From assembly GCA_030620005.1 (NCBI GenBank), contig JAUXAJ010000134.1:1-12917 (forward strand): a stretch of DNA of 12,917 nucleotides. The letters run 5' to 3'. Below, one piece after another: positions 1 through 6,689 of this stretch. The notes under the pieces were generated by a model that ran no database searches, was not told where the DNA came from, and worked only from the letters and a program-made list of their open reading frames with translations. Position numbers and translations under genes: made by a program. This DNA is from Promethearchaeota archaeon (GTDB taxonomy: Archaea > Asgardarchaeota > Lokiarchaeia > Sigynarchaeales > SOKP01). Every line of letters begins with the position of its first letter. The first letter of the stretch is position 1.

Positions 1-75
1 TTTTAAATTAATAGAAACCAGATCTTTATTATTCTTTAGAAAAAATTACAAAACTTAAGTTGTAATAAAAAATTT

Positions 76-99
76 TATATTATATACACTTTTTATAAA
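76..99 (+). promoter_or_regulatory. TATA-like promoter region of the coiled-coil gene
   Basis: Two AT boxes lie before the coiled-coil gene: an alternating A/T run at about 76-85 and TTTATAAA at about 92-99. The first sits about 26 bases before the ATG at 108, the second about 25 bases before the in-frame ATG at 120. Either would give a leaderless transcript. The background is very AT-rich, so this is only suggestive. I see no gene in bases 1-107. Confidence 0.3.
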
Positions 100-107
100 T
101 TGTTTTA

Positions 108-1037
108 ATGAACTTATCGATGAGTAAGGATACAACTAGTAAAGTACAACTTTCCTTTAACGAACTTCAACAAAAAATTGGAGACTTCAAGGTAAAAAGG
201 GACGAGTTAAATAAAAAAACTAAAGATTACATTAATGGATTACAAAAAATTGAAAACACGATCAATGAATCATTAAGAGCTGCTAAAGAAAAGTATAAAA
301 AAAAGCGTGATTACTGGAACAATAAAGTTAAAAAATTAAAAGAGAAAAAAATTGAATATAAAAACATTTTGGACAATTTACTTCAAGAAAAACGCAAAAT
401 TCAAAAAGTAAATGGACGCGGAAAAGGAAAAAATCATTTTCTTTCAATTAAACAGCTCGAACGAAAAATAGACAATTTTGAAAGGATGATTGAAACAGAA
501 AACTTGGAAATCGCCGAAGAAAATGCTATTATCGATAAAATAAAGGAGTTGGCTGAAGAAAAAAGGAGATTCTTTGAAGAACAAGAAAATGCTGACATGT
601 TTAAAATTGAAAGAAAAATTGAAATTGTAAAAATTAATTTAAACAAGATTTACGAGCAATTGAATAAATGGTCAAACAAATCACAAGATTACCACTCTAG
701 AATGCTCGAACTATACGATAAAGTCAGGGAGCTAAAAGAAAATAAGCTAAAAATGGAAGTGGCGCTTATAGAAAACAAGAAAAGTGCCGATAAATATCAC
801 GCACAGTATTTACTAGTAATGAATCAAAAAAAGAAGATTAGTAAGGGGAGGGGTAAGAGAACTCGTAACACGAGAGGGAAACCTTCTTACAATCGCGTTA
901 ATCGAAAGGGTAAAAATCACGAGATGCTCGAAAGATTGAAGAAAGATAAACTAGCAACTGCTTTAGAAAAACACAAAGCAGGAAAGAAATTAAATCTTTT
1001 TGAAGCGAGACTTATCTTAGAACAAAACAAGAGTTAG
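108..1037 (+). CDS. COG1340-type archaeal coiled-coil protein
   Basis: A 309-residue, highly charged protein that is almost all Lys/Glu/Asn-rich helix with heptad-like spacing. Coiled coil is expected over about residues 13-100, 112-160 and 165-243. A basic Gly/Arg/Lys-rich, probably disordered linker follows (about 243-272), then a short C-terminal helix with the phrase EKHKAGKKLNLFEARLIL. The order of segments (LNKK near the start, KIDNFERMIET in the middle, a Lys/Arg linker, a terminal A-x-EKxKxGKKL helix) resembles the uncharacterised archaeal coiled-coil family COG1340, often mislabelled phosphoserine phosphatase. No catalytic motif, signal peptide or membrane segment is visible, so it is probably a cytoplasmic structural or nucleic-acid-associated protein; that role is inference. 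An alternative start is the ATG at 120 (MSKDTT). The gene converges on the methyltransferase gene, with 100 bases between them. Confidence 0.75.
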   Translation: MNLSMSKDTTSKVQLSFNELQQKIGDFKVKRDELNKKTKDYINGLQKIENTINESLRAAKEKYKKKRDYWNNKVKKLKEKKIEYKNILDNLLQEKRKIQKVNGRGKGKNHFLSIKQLERKIDNFERMIETENLEIAEENAIIDKIKELAEEKRRFFEEQENADMFKIERKIEIVKINLNKIYEQLNKWSNKSQDYHSRMLELYDKVRELKENKLKMEVALIENKKSADKYHAQYLLVMNQKKKISKGRGKRTRNTRGKPSYNRVNRKGKNHEMLERLKKDKLATALEKHKAGKKLNLFEARLILEQNKS

Positions 1038-1137
1038 CTTTTACTTAACAATTCTCACATCTGGTTGCTACACTTCAACAAATCAGCGAAATTATTGTAA
1101 ATCTTTAAATGCTCATTGTATCATTTATTTTGAAAAT

Positions 1138-2208
1138 TTACAAAATCAGTAACTTTATGGATTTTGCAACAGCGAACGCTAACAATGGGGGAACTGCATT
1201 TCCTACTTGTTTATATTTTTCATTTAAATTACCGAAAAACCTGTAATTATCTGGGAAAGATTGCAATCTGGCTGCTTCTCTTATAGATAACGCTCTGTCT
1301 TGAGTGGGATGTATGAATCTTCCAGGAGCGCTAACACATCCACAGTTACCTGTTATTGTATCAGCTGGCTTTTCGAGTTGAAGTCGACCATAGATATTTG
1401 GGTAACCCCCTTTTAATTGGTATTCTTCTGGTAGAGATTCGTGATTTTCTCCTGGTTTAATCAGGGATATCCTTTTTCTTACGAGATCGCCGTGCTTAGG
1501 AGCGATGTGGTCGTAGAGTTTATCAGAATTTTTTCTCAAATAATGTTGATATTTTGTTTTAGGAGGTTTAAGATACATTTTAAAAGAATGGTTTTTAGAA
1601 TTTGGAGTAAACGGGGGAATATCTAACACATCTGAAATAGCGTCATTGACCGTTATGTAGCTTGTTTCATGCATTTTTTGAACATTCAACCTCTTAATAT
1701 TGCCTTTTAATCCGATAAAAAAGACCCGTTTTCTCAACTGCGGGATGCCATAATCTGCTGTTAATAACATTTTTTCTTGACATGAATAGCCGATATCATG
1801 ATACATCCTTTTAATTTTCTTTACTACATTCCCTTTACTCATTGACAAAATTCCGGGGACATTTTCCATGACAAAAAATTCAGGTTTAAAAAAATCAACC
1901 CATTTTATAAAATAGTAAATTAGCATGTTTCGAGAGTCGTTTATTTTTCGATTACCAACGCTAGAAAATCCTGTGCAGGGAGGTCCACCAACGATCCCTT
2001 CTATAAATTCGTCTTCCAGATATTTTTTTCTAATTTTTTCATGATCTAATTTTTTTATGTCTTCATTCACATGCGTGGTGTTCTTGTGGTTAAATCTGTA
2101 AGTTTTAGAAAAATTTGGGTTAATCTCCACTGAAAGCCCAATTTTGAAACCTGCCATTTCAAATCCTGAAGATAAACCTCCAGCGCCAGAGAATAAGTCT
2201 ATTAACAT
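1138..2208 (-). CDS. DNA (cytosine-C5-)-methyltransferase
   Basis: A 356-residue enzyme that transfers a methyl group from S-adenosylmethionine to C5 of cytosine in a specific DNA site. All hallmark motifs are present in order: motif I DLFSGAGGLSSGF (residues 4-16), motif IV GGPPCTGFSS with catalytic Cys78, motif VI ENVPG (115-119), motif VIII QLRKR (157-161), a target-recognition region (about 165-275), motif IX REAARLQSFPD (310-320) and motif X QVGNAVPP (334-341). It is full length with no visible lesion. The start is ATG at 2208, giving the usual short lead before motif I. It is divergent from a mismatch glycosylase that would repair deaminated 5-methylcytosine. No restriction enzyme is next to it, so it is either an orphan or a partner of a gene elsewhere. 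The recognition sequence cannot be read from the protein by eye. Confidence 0.95.
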   Translation of the reverse strand: MLIDLFSGAGGLSSGFEMAGFKIGLSVEINPNFSKTYRFNHKNTTHVNEDIKKLDHEKIRKKYLEDEFIEGIVGGPPCTGFSSVGNRKINDSRNMLIYYFIKWVDFFKPEFFVMENVPGILSMSKGNVVKKIKRMYHDIGYSCQEKMLLTADYGIPQLRKRVFFIGLKGNIKRLNVQKMHETSYITVNDAISDVLDIPPFTPNSKNHSFKMYLKPPKTKYQHYLRKNSDKLYDHIAPKHGDLVRKRISLIKPGENHESLPEEYQLKGGYPNIYGRLQLEKPADTITGNCGCVSAPGRFIHPTQDRALSIREAARLQSFPDNYRFFGNLNEKYKQVGNAVPPLLAFAVAKSIKLLIL

Positions 2209-2209
2209 T

Positions 2210-2238
2210 ATTAATTAATAAGTCTCATTAATTAATAA
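2210..2238. repeat. 12-bp direct repeat between the divergent methyltransferase and glycosylase genes
   Basis: ATTAATTAATAA occurs exactly twice, at 2210-2221 and 2227-2238, with a 17-base period. The core ATTAATTAAT is self-complementary. It lies directly upstream of the methyltransferase start and could be an operator or an AT-rich promoter element. Low complexity makes chance a real alternative. Confidence 0.4.
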
Positions 2239-2245
2239 AGGATAC

Positions 2246-2256
2246 GTTTAAATTTA
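2246..2256. promoter_or_regulatory. possible shared TATA element of the divergent pair
   Basis: GTTTAAATTTA is nearly palindromic. It lies about 37 bases before the glycosylase ATG at 2289 and about 42 before the methyltransferase ATG at 2208. It could serve as a TATA box on either strand, giving short leaders. It is the least A/T-random element in the 80-base gap, but the assignment is inference. Confidence 0.3.
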
Positions 2257-2288
2257 TTAACTTTCAAAGTTATAATATCAATTAAGAG

Positions 2289-2936
2289 ATGTCTAAAGGA
2301 GAGCACATCGAATTTATTAGAAATGAGATGTTAAAGTGGTACAACAAGAATAAACGTGATTATCCTTGGAGAAAGACAAAGGATCTATACAAGATATTGA
2401 TAACCGAAATTCTCCTTCAAAAAACAATATCTTCAAATGTAAATAATGTTTATCACGAATTTTTTGAGAAATATCCTTCTTTCTCAGAAATATTAAGCAA
2501 AAATATAAGCGAATTGCAGTCAGATATTAAAAGCTTAGGATTATCGAATAAGCGCGCTAAGATTTTGTGTGATTTAAGCGAAATGATAATGAAGGATTAT
2601 AAAGGCGTCATTCCAGAAGATCCCCACATTTTAAAAAGGATTAACGGAATAGCAAATTATGTGATCAACGCTTTTTTATGCTTTGGCTTGAACAAACGGA
2701 CTTTATTTTTTGACGTGAATATAAAAAGATTCATGGCACGAATTTTTGGAAATTCCAAACAAGTTAAAAAAGCAGAATACTTGACAGAAAAATTAAACGA
2801 ATTATTACCAATATCAGATTGCAAGCATTTCTATTGGGCAATTCTTGATTTTGGAAGCAAAATTTGCACGAAAAATAACCCTAAATGTGATTCTTGCCCA
2901 CTTGCAAAGCAATGTCGCTATCGTTCAATAACTTAA
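2289..2936 (+). CDS. Mig-type thymine-DNA mismatch glycosylase (HhH-GPD, 4Fe-4S)
   Basis: A 215-residue HhH-GPD base-excision glycosylase. The N-terminal RDYPWRKTKDLYKILITEIL (residues 23-42) matches the MutY/Mig signature. Residues 118-124 (INGIANY) occupy the helix-hairpin-helix turn and put Tyr124 where Mig has Tyr and endonuclease III has Lys. Asp142, exactly 18 residues later, is the expected catalytic Asp. The C-terminus has C193-X6-C200-X2-C203-X5-C209, the 4Fe-4S loop of the family. From memory the closest family member is the T/G-mismatch glycosylase Mig of Methanothermobacter, which is also encoded beside a cytosine-C5 methyltransferase. The likely role is removal of T (or U) opposite G after 5-methylcytosine deamination. 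Oddly, the hairpin Gly-x-Gly is Gly-x-Ala here and the preceding Pro is Asn. A MutY-like A/G activity is less likely because the MutY C-terminal domain is absent. Confidence 0.88.
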   Translation: MSKGEHIEFIRNEMLKWYNKNKRDYPWRKTKDLYKILITEILLQKTISSNVNNVYHEFFEKYPSFSEILSKNISELQSDIKSLGLSNKRAKILCDLSEMIMKDYKGVIPEDPHILKRINGIANYVINAFLCFGLNKRTLFFDVNIKRFMARIFGNSKQVKKAEYLTEKLNELLPISDCKHFYWAILDFGSKICTKNNPKCDSCPLAKQCRYRSIT

Positions 2937-3182
2937 AAAGATCAGAGAATCATTATAGTGTTCCTTCATACATTATGAGTTCATTTAATTTAATTGTAAT
3001 AAAAAATTAGGTAGAGAATCACATCGGACGATGAAAAAGAAGAAGAATTTAATTTTTAAAAACATTCAATTATAACAGGTGTTAAACTAATCTTTTATAA
3101 TGAAAATTTTTATCTTACAAAAAACTAAACACTTAGTCTTCTTAAATTAAAAATAAATAAATCAATTAATAAATGTGAAAAA
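2937..3182. other. 246-base intergenic region with no gene seen
   Basis: The longest gap in the window. No convincing coding frame was found; the best ATG frame, near 3030, gives only 14 codons. I see no tRNA, and no strong hairpin. CTTTTATAAT at about 3092-3101 and the A/T run at about 3142-3162 are possible TATA boxes for the tautomerase-like gene that follows. Confidence 0.4.
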
Positions 3183-3374
3183 ATGCCAATTGCGATAATC
3201 AATGGGCCACCTATTAAGGATGTGGAAATTAAAAGAATTTTGGTCAAAGAAATTACAGACGCTCTTGAAAAAGCTTATAAAATATCAAGAAAAGCTTACT
3301 CAGTGTTGATAAAGGAAAATCCTCCTGAAAATGTTGGTTCTGGTGGTGTTTTGATTCTAGATAGGAGAAAATAA
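3183..3374 (+). CDS. 4-oxalocrotonate tautomerase-like protein
   Basis: A 63-residue protein of the size and pattern of the 4-oxalocrotonate tautomerase family, small enzymes that use an N-terminal proline exposed by Met removal as general base. Pro follows the initiator Met directly (MPIAIINGPP), which fixes the start at 3183. A helix follows (about 15-35), then a strand and the family's Glu-x-x-x-x-x-x-Gly-x-Gly-Gly turn (ENPPENVGSGG, about residues 45-55). Aligned by eye to the Pseudomonas enzyme, the position of Arg39 is Ser and that of Phe50 is Val. The substrate is therefore probably not 4-oxalocrotonate and cannot be named. The family forms hexamers or trimers of dimers. The gene stands alone between two gaps. 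Confidence 0.85.
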   Translation: MPIAIINGPPIKDVEIKRILVKEITDALEKAYKISRKAYSVLIKENPPENVGSGGVLILDRRK

Positions 3375-3404
3375 AAGTAACAACATTAGAAACAAAAAAT
3401 TGTA

Positions 3405-3435
3405 TTAAAAGGAAAAAATACTGCTTTCCTTTTAA
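3405..3435. terminator. 11-bp perfect inverted repeat downstream of the tautomerase gene
   Basis: TTAAAAGGAAA (3405-3415) and TTTCCTTTTAA (3425-3435) are exact reverse complements around the 9-base loop AAATACTGC. It lies 31 bases after the tautomerase stop and 43 bases before the next start. It could be a termination or mRNA-end hairpin, or a dyad operator for the following gene. The stem is seen directly; the role is inference. Confidence 0.4.
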
Positions 3436-3477
3436 AATAGATTTAATTCATGTAAAGATGAGGAAGGTAATAAAAAA

Positions 3478-4053
3478 TTGAGAGATAATCCTCTTAAGAC
3501 TTATCCTACTATTGCTTGTTGTGGATTAGATTGTGGTTTATGCCCGATATATTATACGAACGGTCCTTCAAGATGTCCTGGTTGTTTTGGTCCGAATTTT
3601 TTCAATAAACATCCTTCTTGTTCAATAATTACATGTTGCGTCAAGAAAAATAAGTTTGAGACTTGTGCTGAATGCGATGAATTTCCTTGTTCAAAATTGA
3701 AAAATTGGGACATCTACGATTCCTTCACTTGCCATAGAAAGTCTATTAAAAACTTGAATTTCATCAAGCAAAAAGGTTTAAATGAGTTTTTAAAACAACA
3801 GGCAAAAAGAATTGAATATCTTGAACTAATGTTAAAAGATTATAACGAAGGAAGGTCCAAAAGTTTTTACTGCATTGCTACAACCTTATTATCTATAAAA
3901 GACTTGGGAAGTGCGTTAAAGGATAGTAAACTAAAGATACAGGCTGAGATCATGAGAGCAGATGATAAAAGAGCGAAATCTAAAGTGTTGAAAGGAGTAC
4001 TCAACAAATTTGCCGTTAAAGACGGAATCGAGTTAAAATTAAGAAAGAAATAG
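3478..4053 (+). CDS. DUF3795-type cysteine-rich protein
   Basis: A 191-residue soluble protein. Its first 71 residues hold 12 cysteines (14, 15, 19, 22, 33, 36, 48, 53, 54, 63, 66, 71), with the opening phrase CCGLDCGLCPIY, then SRCPGCFG and ETCAECDEFPCSKL. This is the signature of DUF3795 (Pfam family of unknown function); the cysteines probably bind zinc or an Fe-S cluster. The C-terminal 110 residues are a charged helical region without recognised motifs. The only usable in-frame start is TTG at 3478. GAGGAAGG at 3460-3467 lies about 10 bases upstream as a plausible ribosome-binding site, and the ATG at 3458 is out of frame and stops after seven codons. No biochemical function can be assigned. 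Confidence 0.8.
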   Translation: MRDNPLKTYPTIACCGLDCGLCPIYYTNGPSRCPGCFGPNFFNKHPSCSIITCCVKKNKFETCAECDEFPCSKLKNWDIYDSFTCHRKSIKNLNFIKQKGLNEFLKQQAKRIEYLELMLKDYNEGRSKSFYCIATTLLSIKDLGSALKDSKLKIQAEIMRADDKRAKSKVLKGVLNKFAVKDGIELKLRKK

Positions 4054-4069
4054 TTTTTATTTCTTTTTT
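4054..4069 (+). terminator. T-rich archaeal terminator after the DUF3795 gene
   Basis: Directly after the TAG stop the + strand reads TTTTTATTTCTTTTTT, two T5-T6 runs. Archaeal RNA polymerase terminates at such oligo-T tracts without needing a hairpin. The position and composition fit; strength is unknown. Confidence 0.45.
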
Positions 4070-4153
4070 ATAAGCGCTTACTTGTTATTCCTTCAATAGA
4101 AATATTAAAATAAATAAAAAAATTATAATTGTTTACCATACATAACTATTCGT

Positions 4154-4166
4154 TATTTTAAAATAA
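4154..4166 (+). promoter_or_regulatory. possible TATA box of glyA
   Basis: The palindromic AT element TATTTTAAAATAA centres about 23 bases before the glyA ATG at 4183. That is the spacing expected for a leaderless archaeal transcript. No clear Shine-Dalgarno sequence precedes the ATG, which fits that reading. Confidence 0.35.
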
Positions 4167-4182
4167 TTGATACTGATAAGAT

Positions 4183-5508
4183 ATGAGCAAGAAAATCGAG
4201 GAAATCAGGAACATCTTGAAAGAACATCATGATGAAATGAAAAATGCCATACCACTTATAGCTTCCGAAAATATTACGAGTCCCGCTGTTGATGAGGCAT
4301 GCATTTGTGATTTCAGCCACAGGTATGCCGAAGGGTGGGTAGGACATAGGGTATATGCAGGGTGCAAGTATATAGACCAAATTGAAGACATGTGCATGGA
4401 ATTAATCAGGAAGTATTATAACTGCATATTTGCAGATGTACGACCCGTATCTGGTGTTGTTGCTAATCTTGCCTTATACAATGCTTTTACCTCTCGTAAT
4501 AATGGCAAGCTAATGTGTTTATCCATACCAAAGGGAGGCCACATTAGTCACGCACCTTATCAAGCGAGTTCAGGGCGAAGAATTTACGGTACAGCAGGAA
4601 CTGTTAGAGGATTAGACGTAAAGTATTTAGCATTTGACGAGGAAAACATGAACATCGATCCCGATGCTTCTGCAAAAATTATACGAGAATTCAAACCAGA
4701 GATGGTCTTATTTGGTGGGTCCGTCTTTCTTTTTCCACATCCTGTTAAAGAACTAAGCGAGGTTGCAAAAGAAGTAGGCGCACATATTGGATACGATGCG
4801 GCTCACGTTGCAGGACTCATCGGATCGGGATATTTTCAAGATCCTTTAAGAGAAGGTGCGGATGCAATGACATTTAGCACACATAAAACATTACCAGGGC
4901 CGCAACATGGTGCAATAATCTCAAATAGAGAGGATTTAATCGAGGACTTTAAAAATGCTGCTTTTCCTGCATTACTTTCCAATCATCATCTTCACAATAT
5001 CGCGGGCTTAGCGATAACAGTTGCAGAAATGCTTGAGTTCGGTAAGGAATATCATAAAAATGTGATCGAGAACGCAAAAGCTTTTGGTGAAGCTTTAAGC
5101 GAACGGGGGTTTAAAGTGCTCTGTGAACATCTTGGATATACAGAATCTCACCAAATCGTCGTTAATATCGTAAATTTTGAGAAAACAGCGGGATTGGGAG
5201 GTGACATAGAAAGATTATTAGAATCAGCAAACATCATCATCAATCGGAACCTCCTTCCATGGGACATACGCGAAAAACGTCATTATACGAATCCTTCTGG
5301 GCTTCGACTCGGCACGTCAGAAGTGACAAGACTTGGCATGGGCAAGGGAGAAATGCAAGACATAGCGGAATTTTTCAAGAAATTGATTATTGATAAAAAA
5401 GATCCTAAAAAGATAAAAGAAGAAGTCGCAGAATTTAGAAAGGAATTTCAAGAAATAAAGTATTGCTTTCAATCGAATAAAGCTTATGAATATTTTGAAC
5501 TTTATTAA
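4183..5508 (+). CDS. glyA: serine hydroxymethyltransferase, full-length copy
   Basis: A 441-residue PLP enzyme that interconverts serine and glycine, moving a one-carbon unit to tetrahydrofolate or tetrahydromethanopterin; it works as a dimer in the cytoplasm. Visible hallmarks are LIASENITSP near residues 25-34, HRYAEGW (46-52), the PLP-phosphate loop VSGVVAN (89-95), YDAAHV with Asp205 and His208 (204-209), FSTHKTLPGPQ with the Schiff-base Lys235 (231-241), and PSGLRLGTSE with the carboxylate-binding Arg375 (371-380). The length is normal for the family. The ATG at 4183 gives the usual short lead before the first helix. A second copy starting at the codon equivalent to residue 113 follows 49 bases downstream. 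Which carrier it uses cannot be told from sequence. Confidence 0.95.
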   Translation: MSKKIEEIRNILKEHHDEMKNAIPLIASENITSPAVDEACICDFSHRYAEGWVGHRVYAGCKYIDQIEDMCMELIRKYYNCIFADVRPVSGVVANLALYNAFTSRNNGKLMCLSIPKGGHISHAPYQASSGRRIYGTAGTVRGLDVKYLAFDEENMNIDPDASAKIIREFKPEMVLFGGSVFLFPHPVKELSEVAKEVGAHIGYDAAHVAGLIGSGYFQDPLREGADAMTFSTHKTLPGPQHGAIISNREDLIEDFKNAAFPALLSNHHLHNIAGLAITVAEMLEFGKEYHKNVIENAKAFGEALSERGFKVLCEHLGYTESHQIVVNIVNFEKTAGLGGDIERLLESANIIINRNLLPWDIREKRHYTNPSGLRLGTSEVTRLGMGKGEMQDIAEFFKKLIIDKKDPKKIKEEVAEFRKEFQEIKYCFQSNKAYEYFELY

Positions 5509-5516
5509 CTCTTCAA

Positions 5517-5536
5517 TCTTTTAACTCATTCTTTTT
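5517..5536 (+). terminator. pyrimidine/T-rich termination region after glyA
   Basis: The gap after the glyA stop contains TCTTTTAACTCATTCTTTTT, with T4 and T5 runs suited to archaeal termination. No hairpin is evident. This would separate full-length glyA from the truncated copy. Confidence 0.3.
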
Positions 5537-5557
5537 GTATTTATAAAGTTAGTTGCA

Positions 5558-6550
5558 ATGTCCATACCAAAAGGTGGACATATTAGTCACGCTCCTTACA
5601 AGGCTAGTTCAGGGCGCTTAATATATGGTACGGCTGGAACTGTTAGAGGAGTGGAGGTAAAGTATTTAGCATTTGAGGAAGAAAACATGAATATCGATCC
5701 CAATGCTTCGGTAAAAATCATACGAGAGTACGAACCAGAAATGATATTATTTGGAGGGTCAGTATTCCTATTTCCACATCCAGTTAAAGAACTAAGCGAT
5801 GTAGCAAAAGAAATAAACGCATTTGTCTGTTATGACGCAGCACATGTATCTGGGCTCATCGGATCGAGATATTTTCAAGACCCTTTAAGAGAAGGCGCAG
5901 ACGCAATGGTATTTAGCACCCATAAAACACTTCCAGGACCTCAATATGGTGCAGTTGTATCAAATAGAGAGGATCTAATCGATACATTGAAGAATACAGC
6001 GTTTCCCGCATTGTTTTCGAACCATCATTTACACAATATTGCAGGTTTGGCCGTCTGTCTGGTAGAAATGCTCGAATTCGGGAAGAAATATCATAAAAAT
6101 GTGATCGAAATCGCAAAAGCGTTTGGTAAGGCTTTAAGCGAACGGGGGTTTAAAGTACTCTGTGAACATCTTGGATATACAGAATCTCACCAAATCATCG
6201 TTGATATCATAAATTTTGAGAAAACAGCGGGATTGGGAGGTGACATAGAAAGAATATTAGAATCAGCAAACATCATCATCAATAGGAACCTCCTTCCATG
6301 GGACATACGCGAAAAATGTCATTATATGAATCCTTCTGGGCTTCGACTCGGCACATCAGAAGTGACAAAACTTGGTATGGGCAAGGGAGAAATGCAAGAA
6401 ATAGCTGAATTTTTTAAAAAATTGATTATTGATAAAAAAGATCCCAAAAAAATCAAAGAGGAAGTTGCTGAATTTAGAAAAGATTTTCAAGAAATTAAAT
6501 ACTGTTTCCAAAGCTCTGCTCAAGCCTACGAATATTTAAAGTTCTATTAA
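5558..6550 (+). CDS. N-terminally truncated second glyA copy (possible pseudogene)
   Basis: 330 residues, roughly 88% identical to residues 113-441 of the preceding serine hydroxymethyltransferase, with no internal stop or frameshift. It keeps YDAAHV, the PLP lysine (Lys123, in FSTHKTLPGPQ) and the substrate Arg (Arg263). It lacks everything before residue 113: the N-terminal arm, the Tyr/Glu-containing HRYAEGW segment that reaches into the partner active site, and the PLP-phosphate loop. It therefore should not work alone as the enzyme. The ATG at 5558 replaces a Leu codon of copy 1, and the 49 bases before it are not homologous to glyA. A TATA-like element at about 5538-5547 is too close to drive that ATG. 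It may be a decaying duplicate kept similar by conversion; a subunit that pairs with the full-length protein is less likely. One Arg and one Thr near the active site have become Cys and Met (REKCHYMNPSG). Confidence 0.75.
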   Translation: MSIPKGGHISHAPYKASSGRLIYGTAGTVRGVEVKYLAFEEENMNIDPNASVKIIREYEPEMILFGGSVFLFPHPVKELSDVAKEINAFVCYDAAHVSGLIGSRYFQDPLREGADAMVFSTHKTLPGPQYGAVVSNREDLIDTLKNTAFPALFSNHHLHNIAGLAVCLVEMLEFGKKYHKNVIEIAKAFGKALSERGFKVLCEHLGYTESHQIIVDIINFEKTAGLGGDIERILESANIIINRNLLPWDIREKCHYMNPSGLRLGTSEVTKLGMGKGEMQEIAEFFKKLIIDKKDPKKIKEEVAEFRKDFQEIKYCFQSSAQAYEYLKFY

Positions 6551-6599
6551 TTTTTTAATTAAAAAATGTCATAAAAGAATTTTAAAATGGAAAAGAAAT

Positions 6600-6620
6600 C
6601 CACTTCTCTTTAGGAAGTGG
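6600..6620. repeat. hairpin resembling an IS200/IS605-type right-end element
   Basis: CCACTTC (6600-6606) and GAAGTGG (6614-6620) pair perfectly around the loop TCTTTAG. It lies 50 bases after the truncated glyA and 70 before the repeat-HNH gene. The context AAATCCACTTCTCTTTAGG recalls the CACTTCTTTAGAAGTG-type hairpins at the right ends of IS200/IS605 TnpB elements. No tnpA or tnpB is present, so at most it is a relic. A termination hairpin is the simpler alternative. Confidence 0.35.
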
Positions 6621-6659
6621 TTAAGAACGAGAAATCATTAAATCAACGCACTCTAATTC

Positions 6660-6668
6660 TTTATATCT
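6660..6668 (+). promoter_or_regulatory. TATA-like box of the repeat-HNH gene
   Basis: TTTATATCT centres about 26 bases before the ATG at 6690. This suggests a leaderless transcript; no Shine-Dalgarno sequence is visible. Confidence 0.4.
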
Positions 6669-6689
6669 ATTGAAACCTTATCGTATTAC

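Larger units (their letters stand above)
4519..6550 (+). repeat. tandem partial duplication of glyA
   Basis: Bases 4519-5508 and 5558-6550 are homologous with a constant offset of 1039 bases until one extra codon near the 3' end. Hand counts of 60-base blocks give 13, 7, 11 and 15 differences over 4561-4800, but 2, 3, 2, 4 and 4 over 5101-5400, then 10 over 5401-5460. The sharp change in divergence indicates a recombined or converted tract. Confidence 0.9.

Noticed and set aside
1441..1626. 61-codon + strand frame inside the methyltransferase gene
   Set aside because: It is antisense to the target-recognition region of a complete methyltransferase, with no motif of its own.
3458..3481. ATG at 3458 as the start of the DUF3795 gene
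   Set aside because: It is out of frame and reaches a stop after seven codons; the in-frame TTG at 3478 directly precedes the conserved region.
4153..4380. 75-codon minus-strand frame opposite the glyA start
   Set aside because: It is antisense to the conserved N-terminus of serine hydroxymethyltransferase and shows no family pattern.
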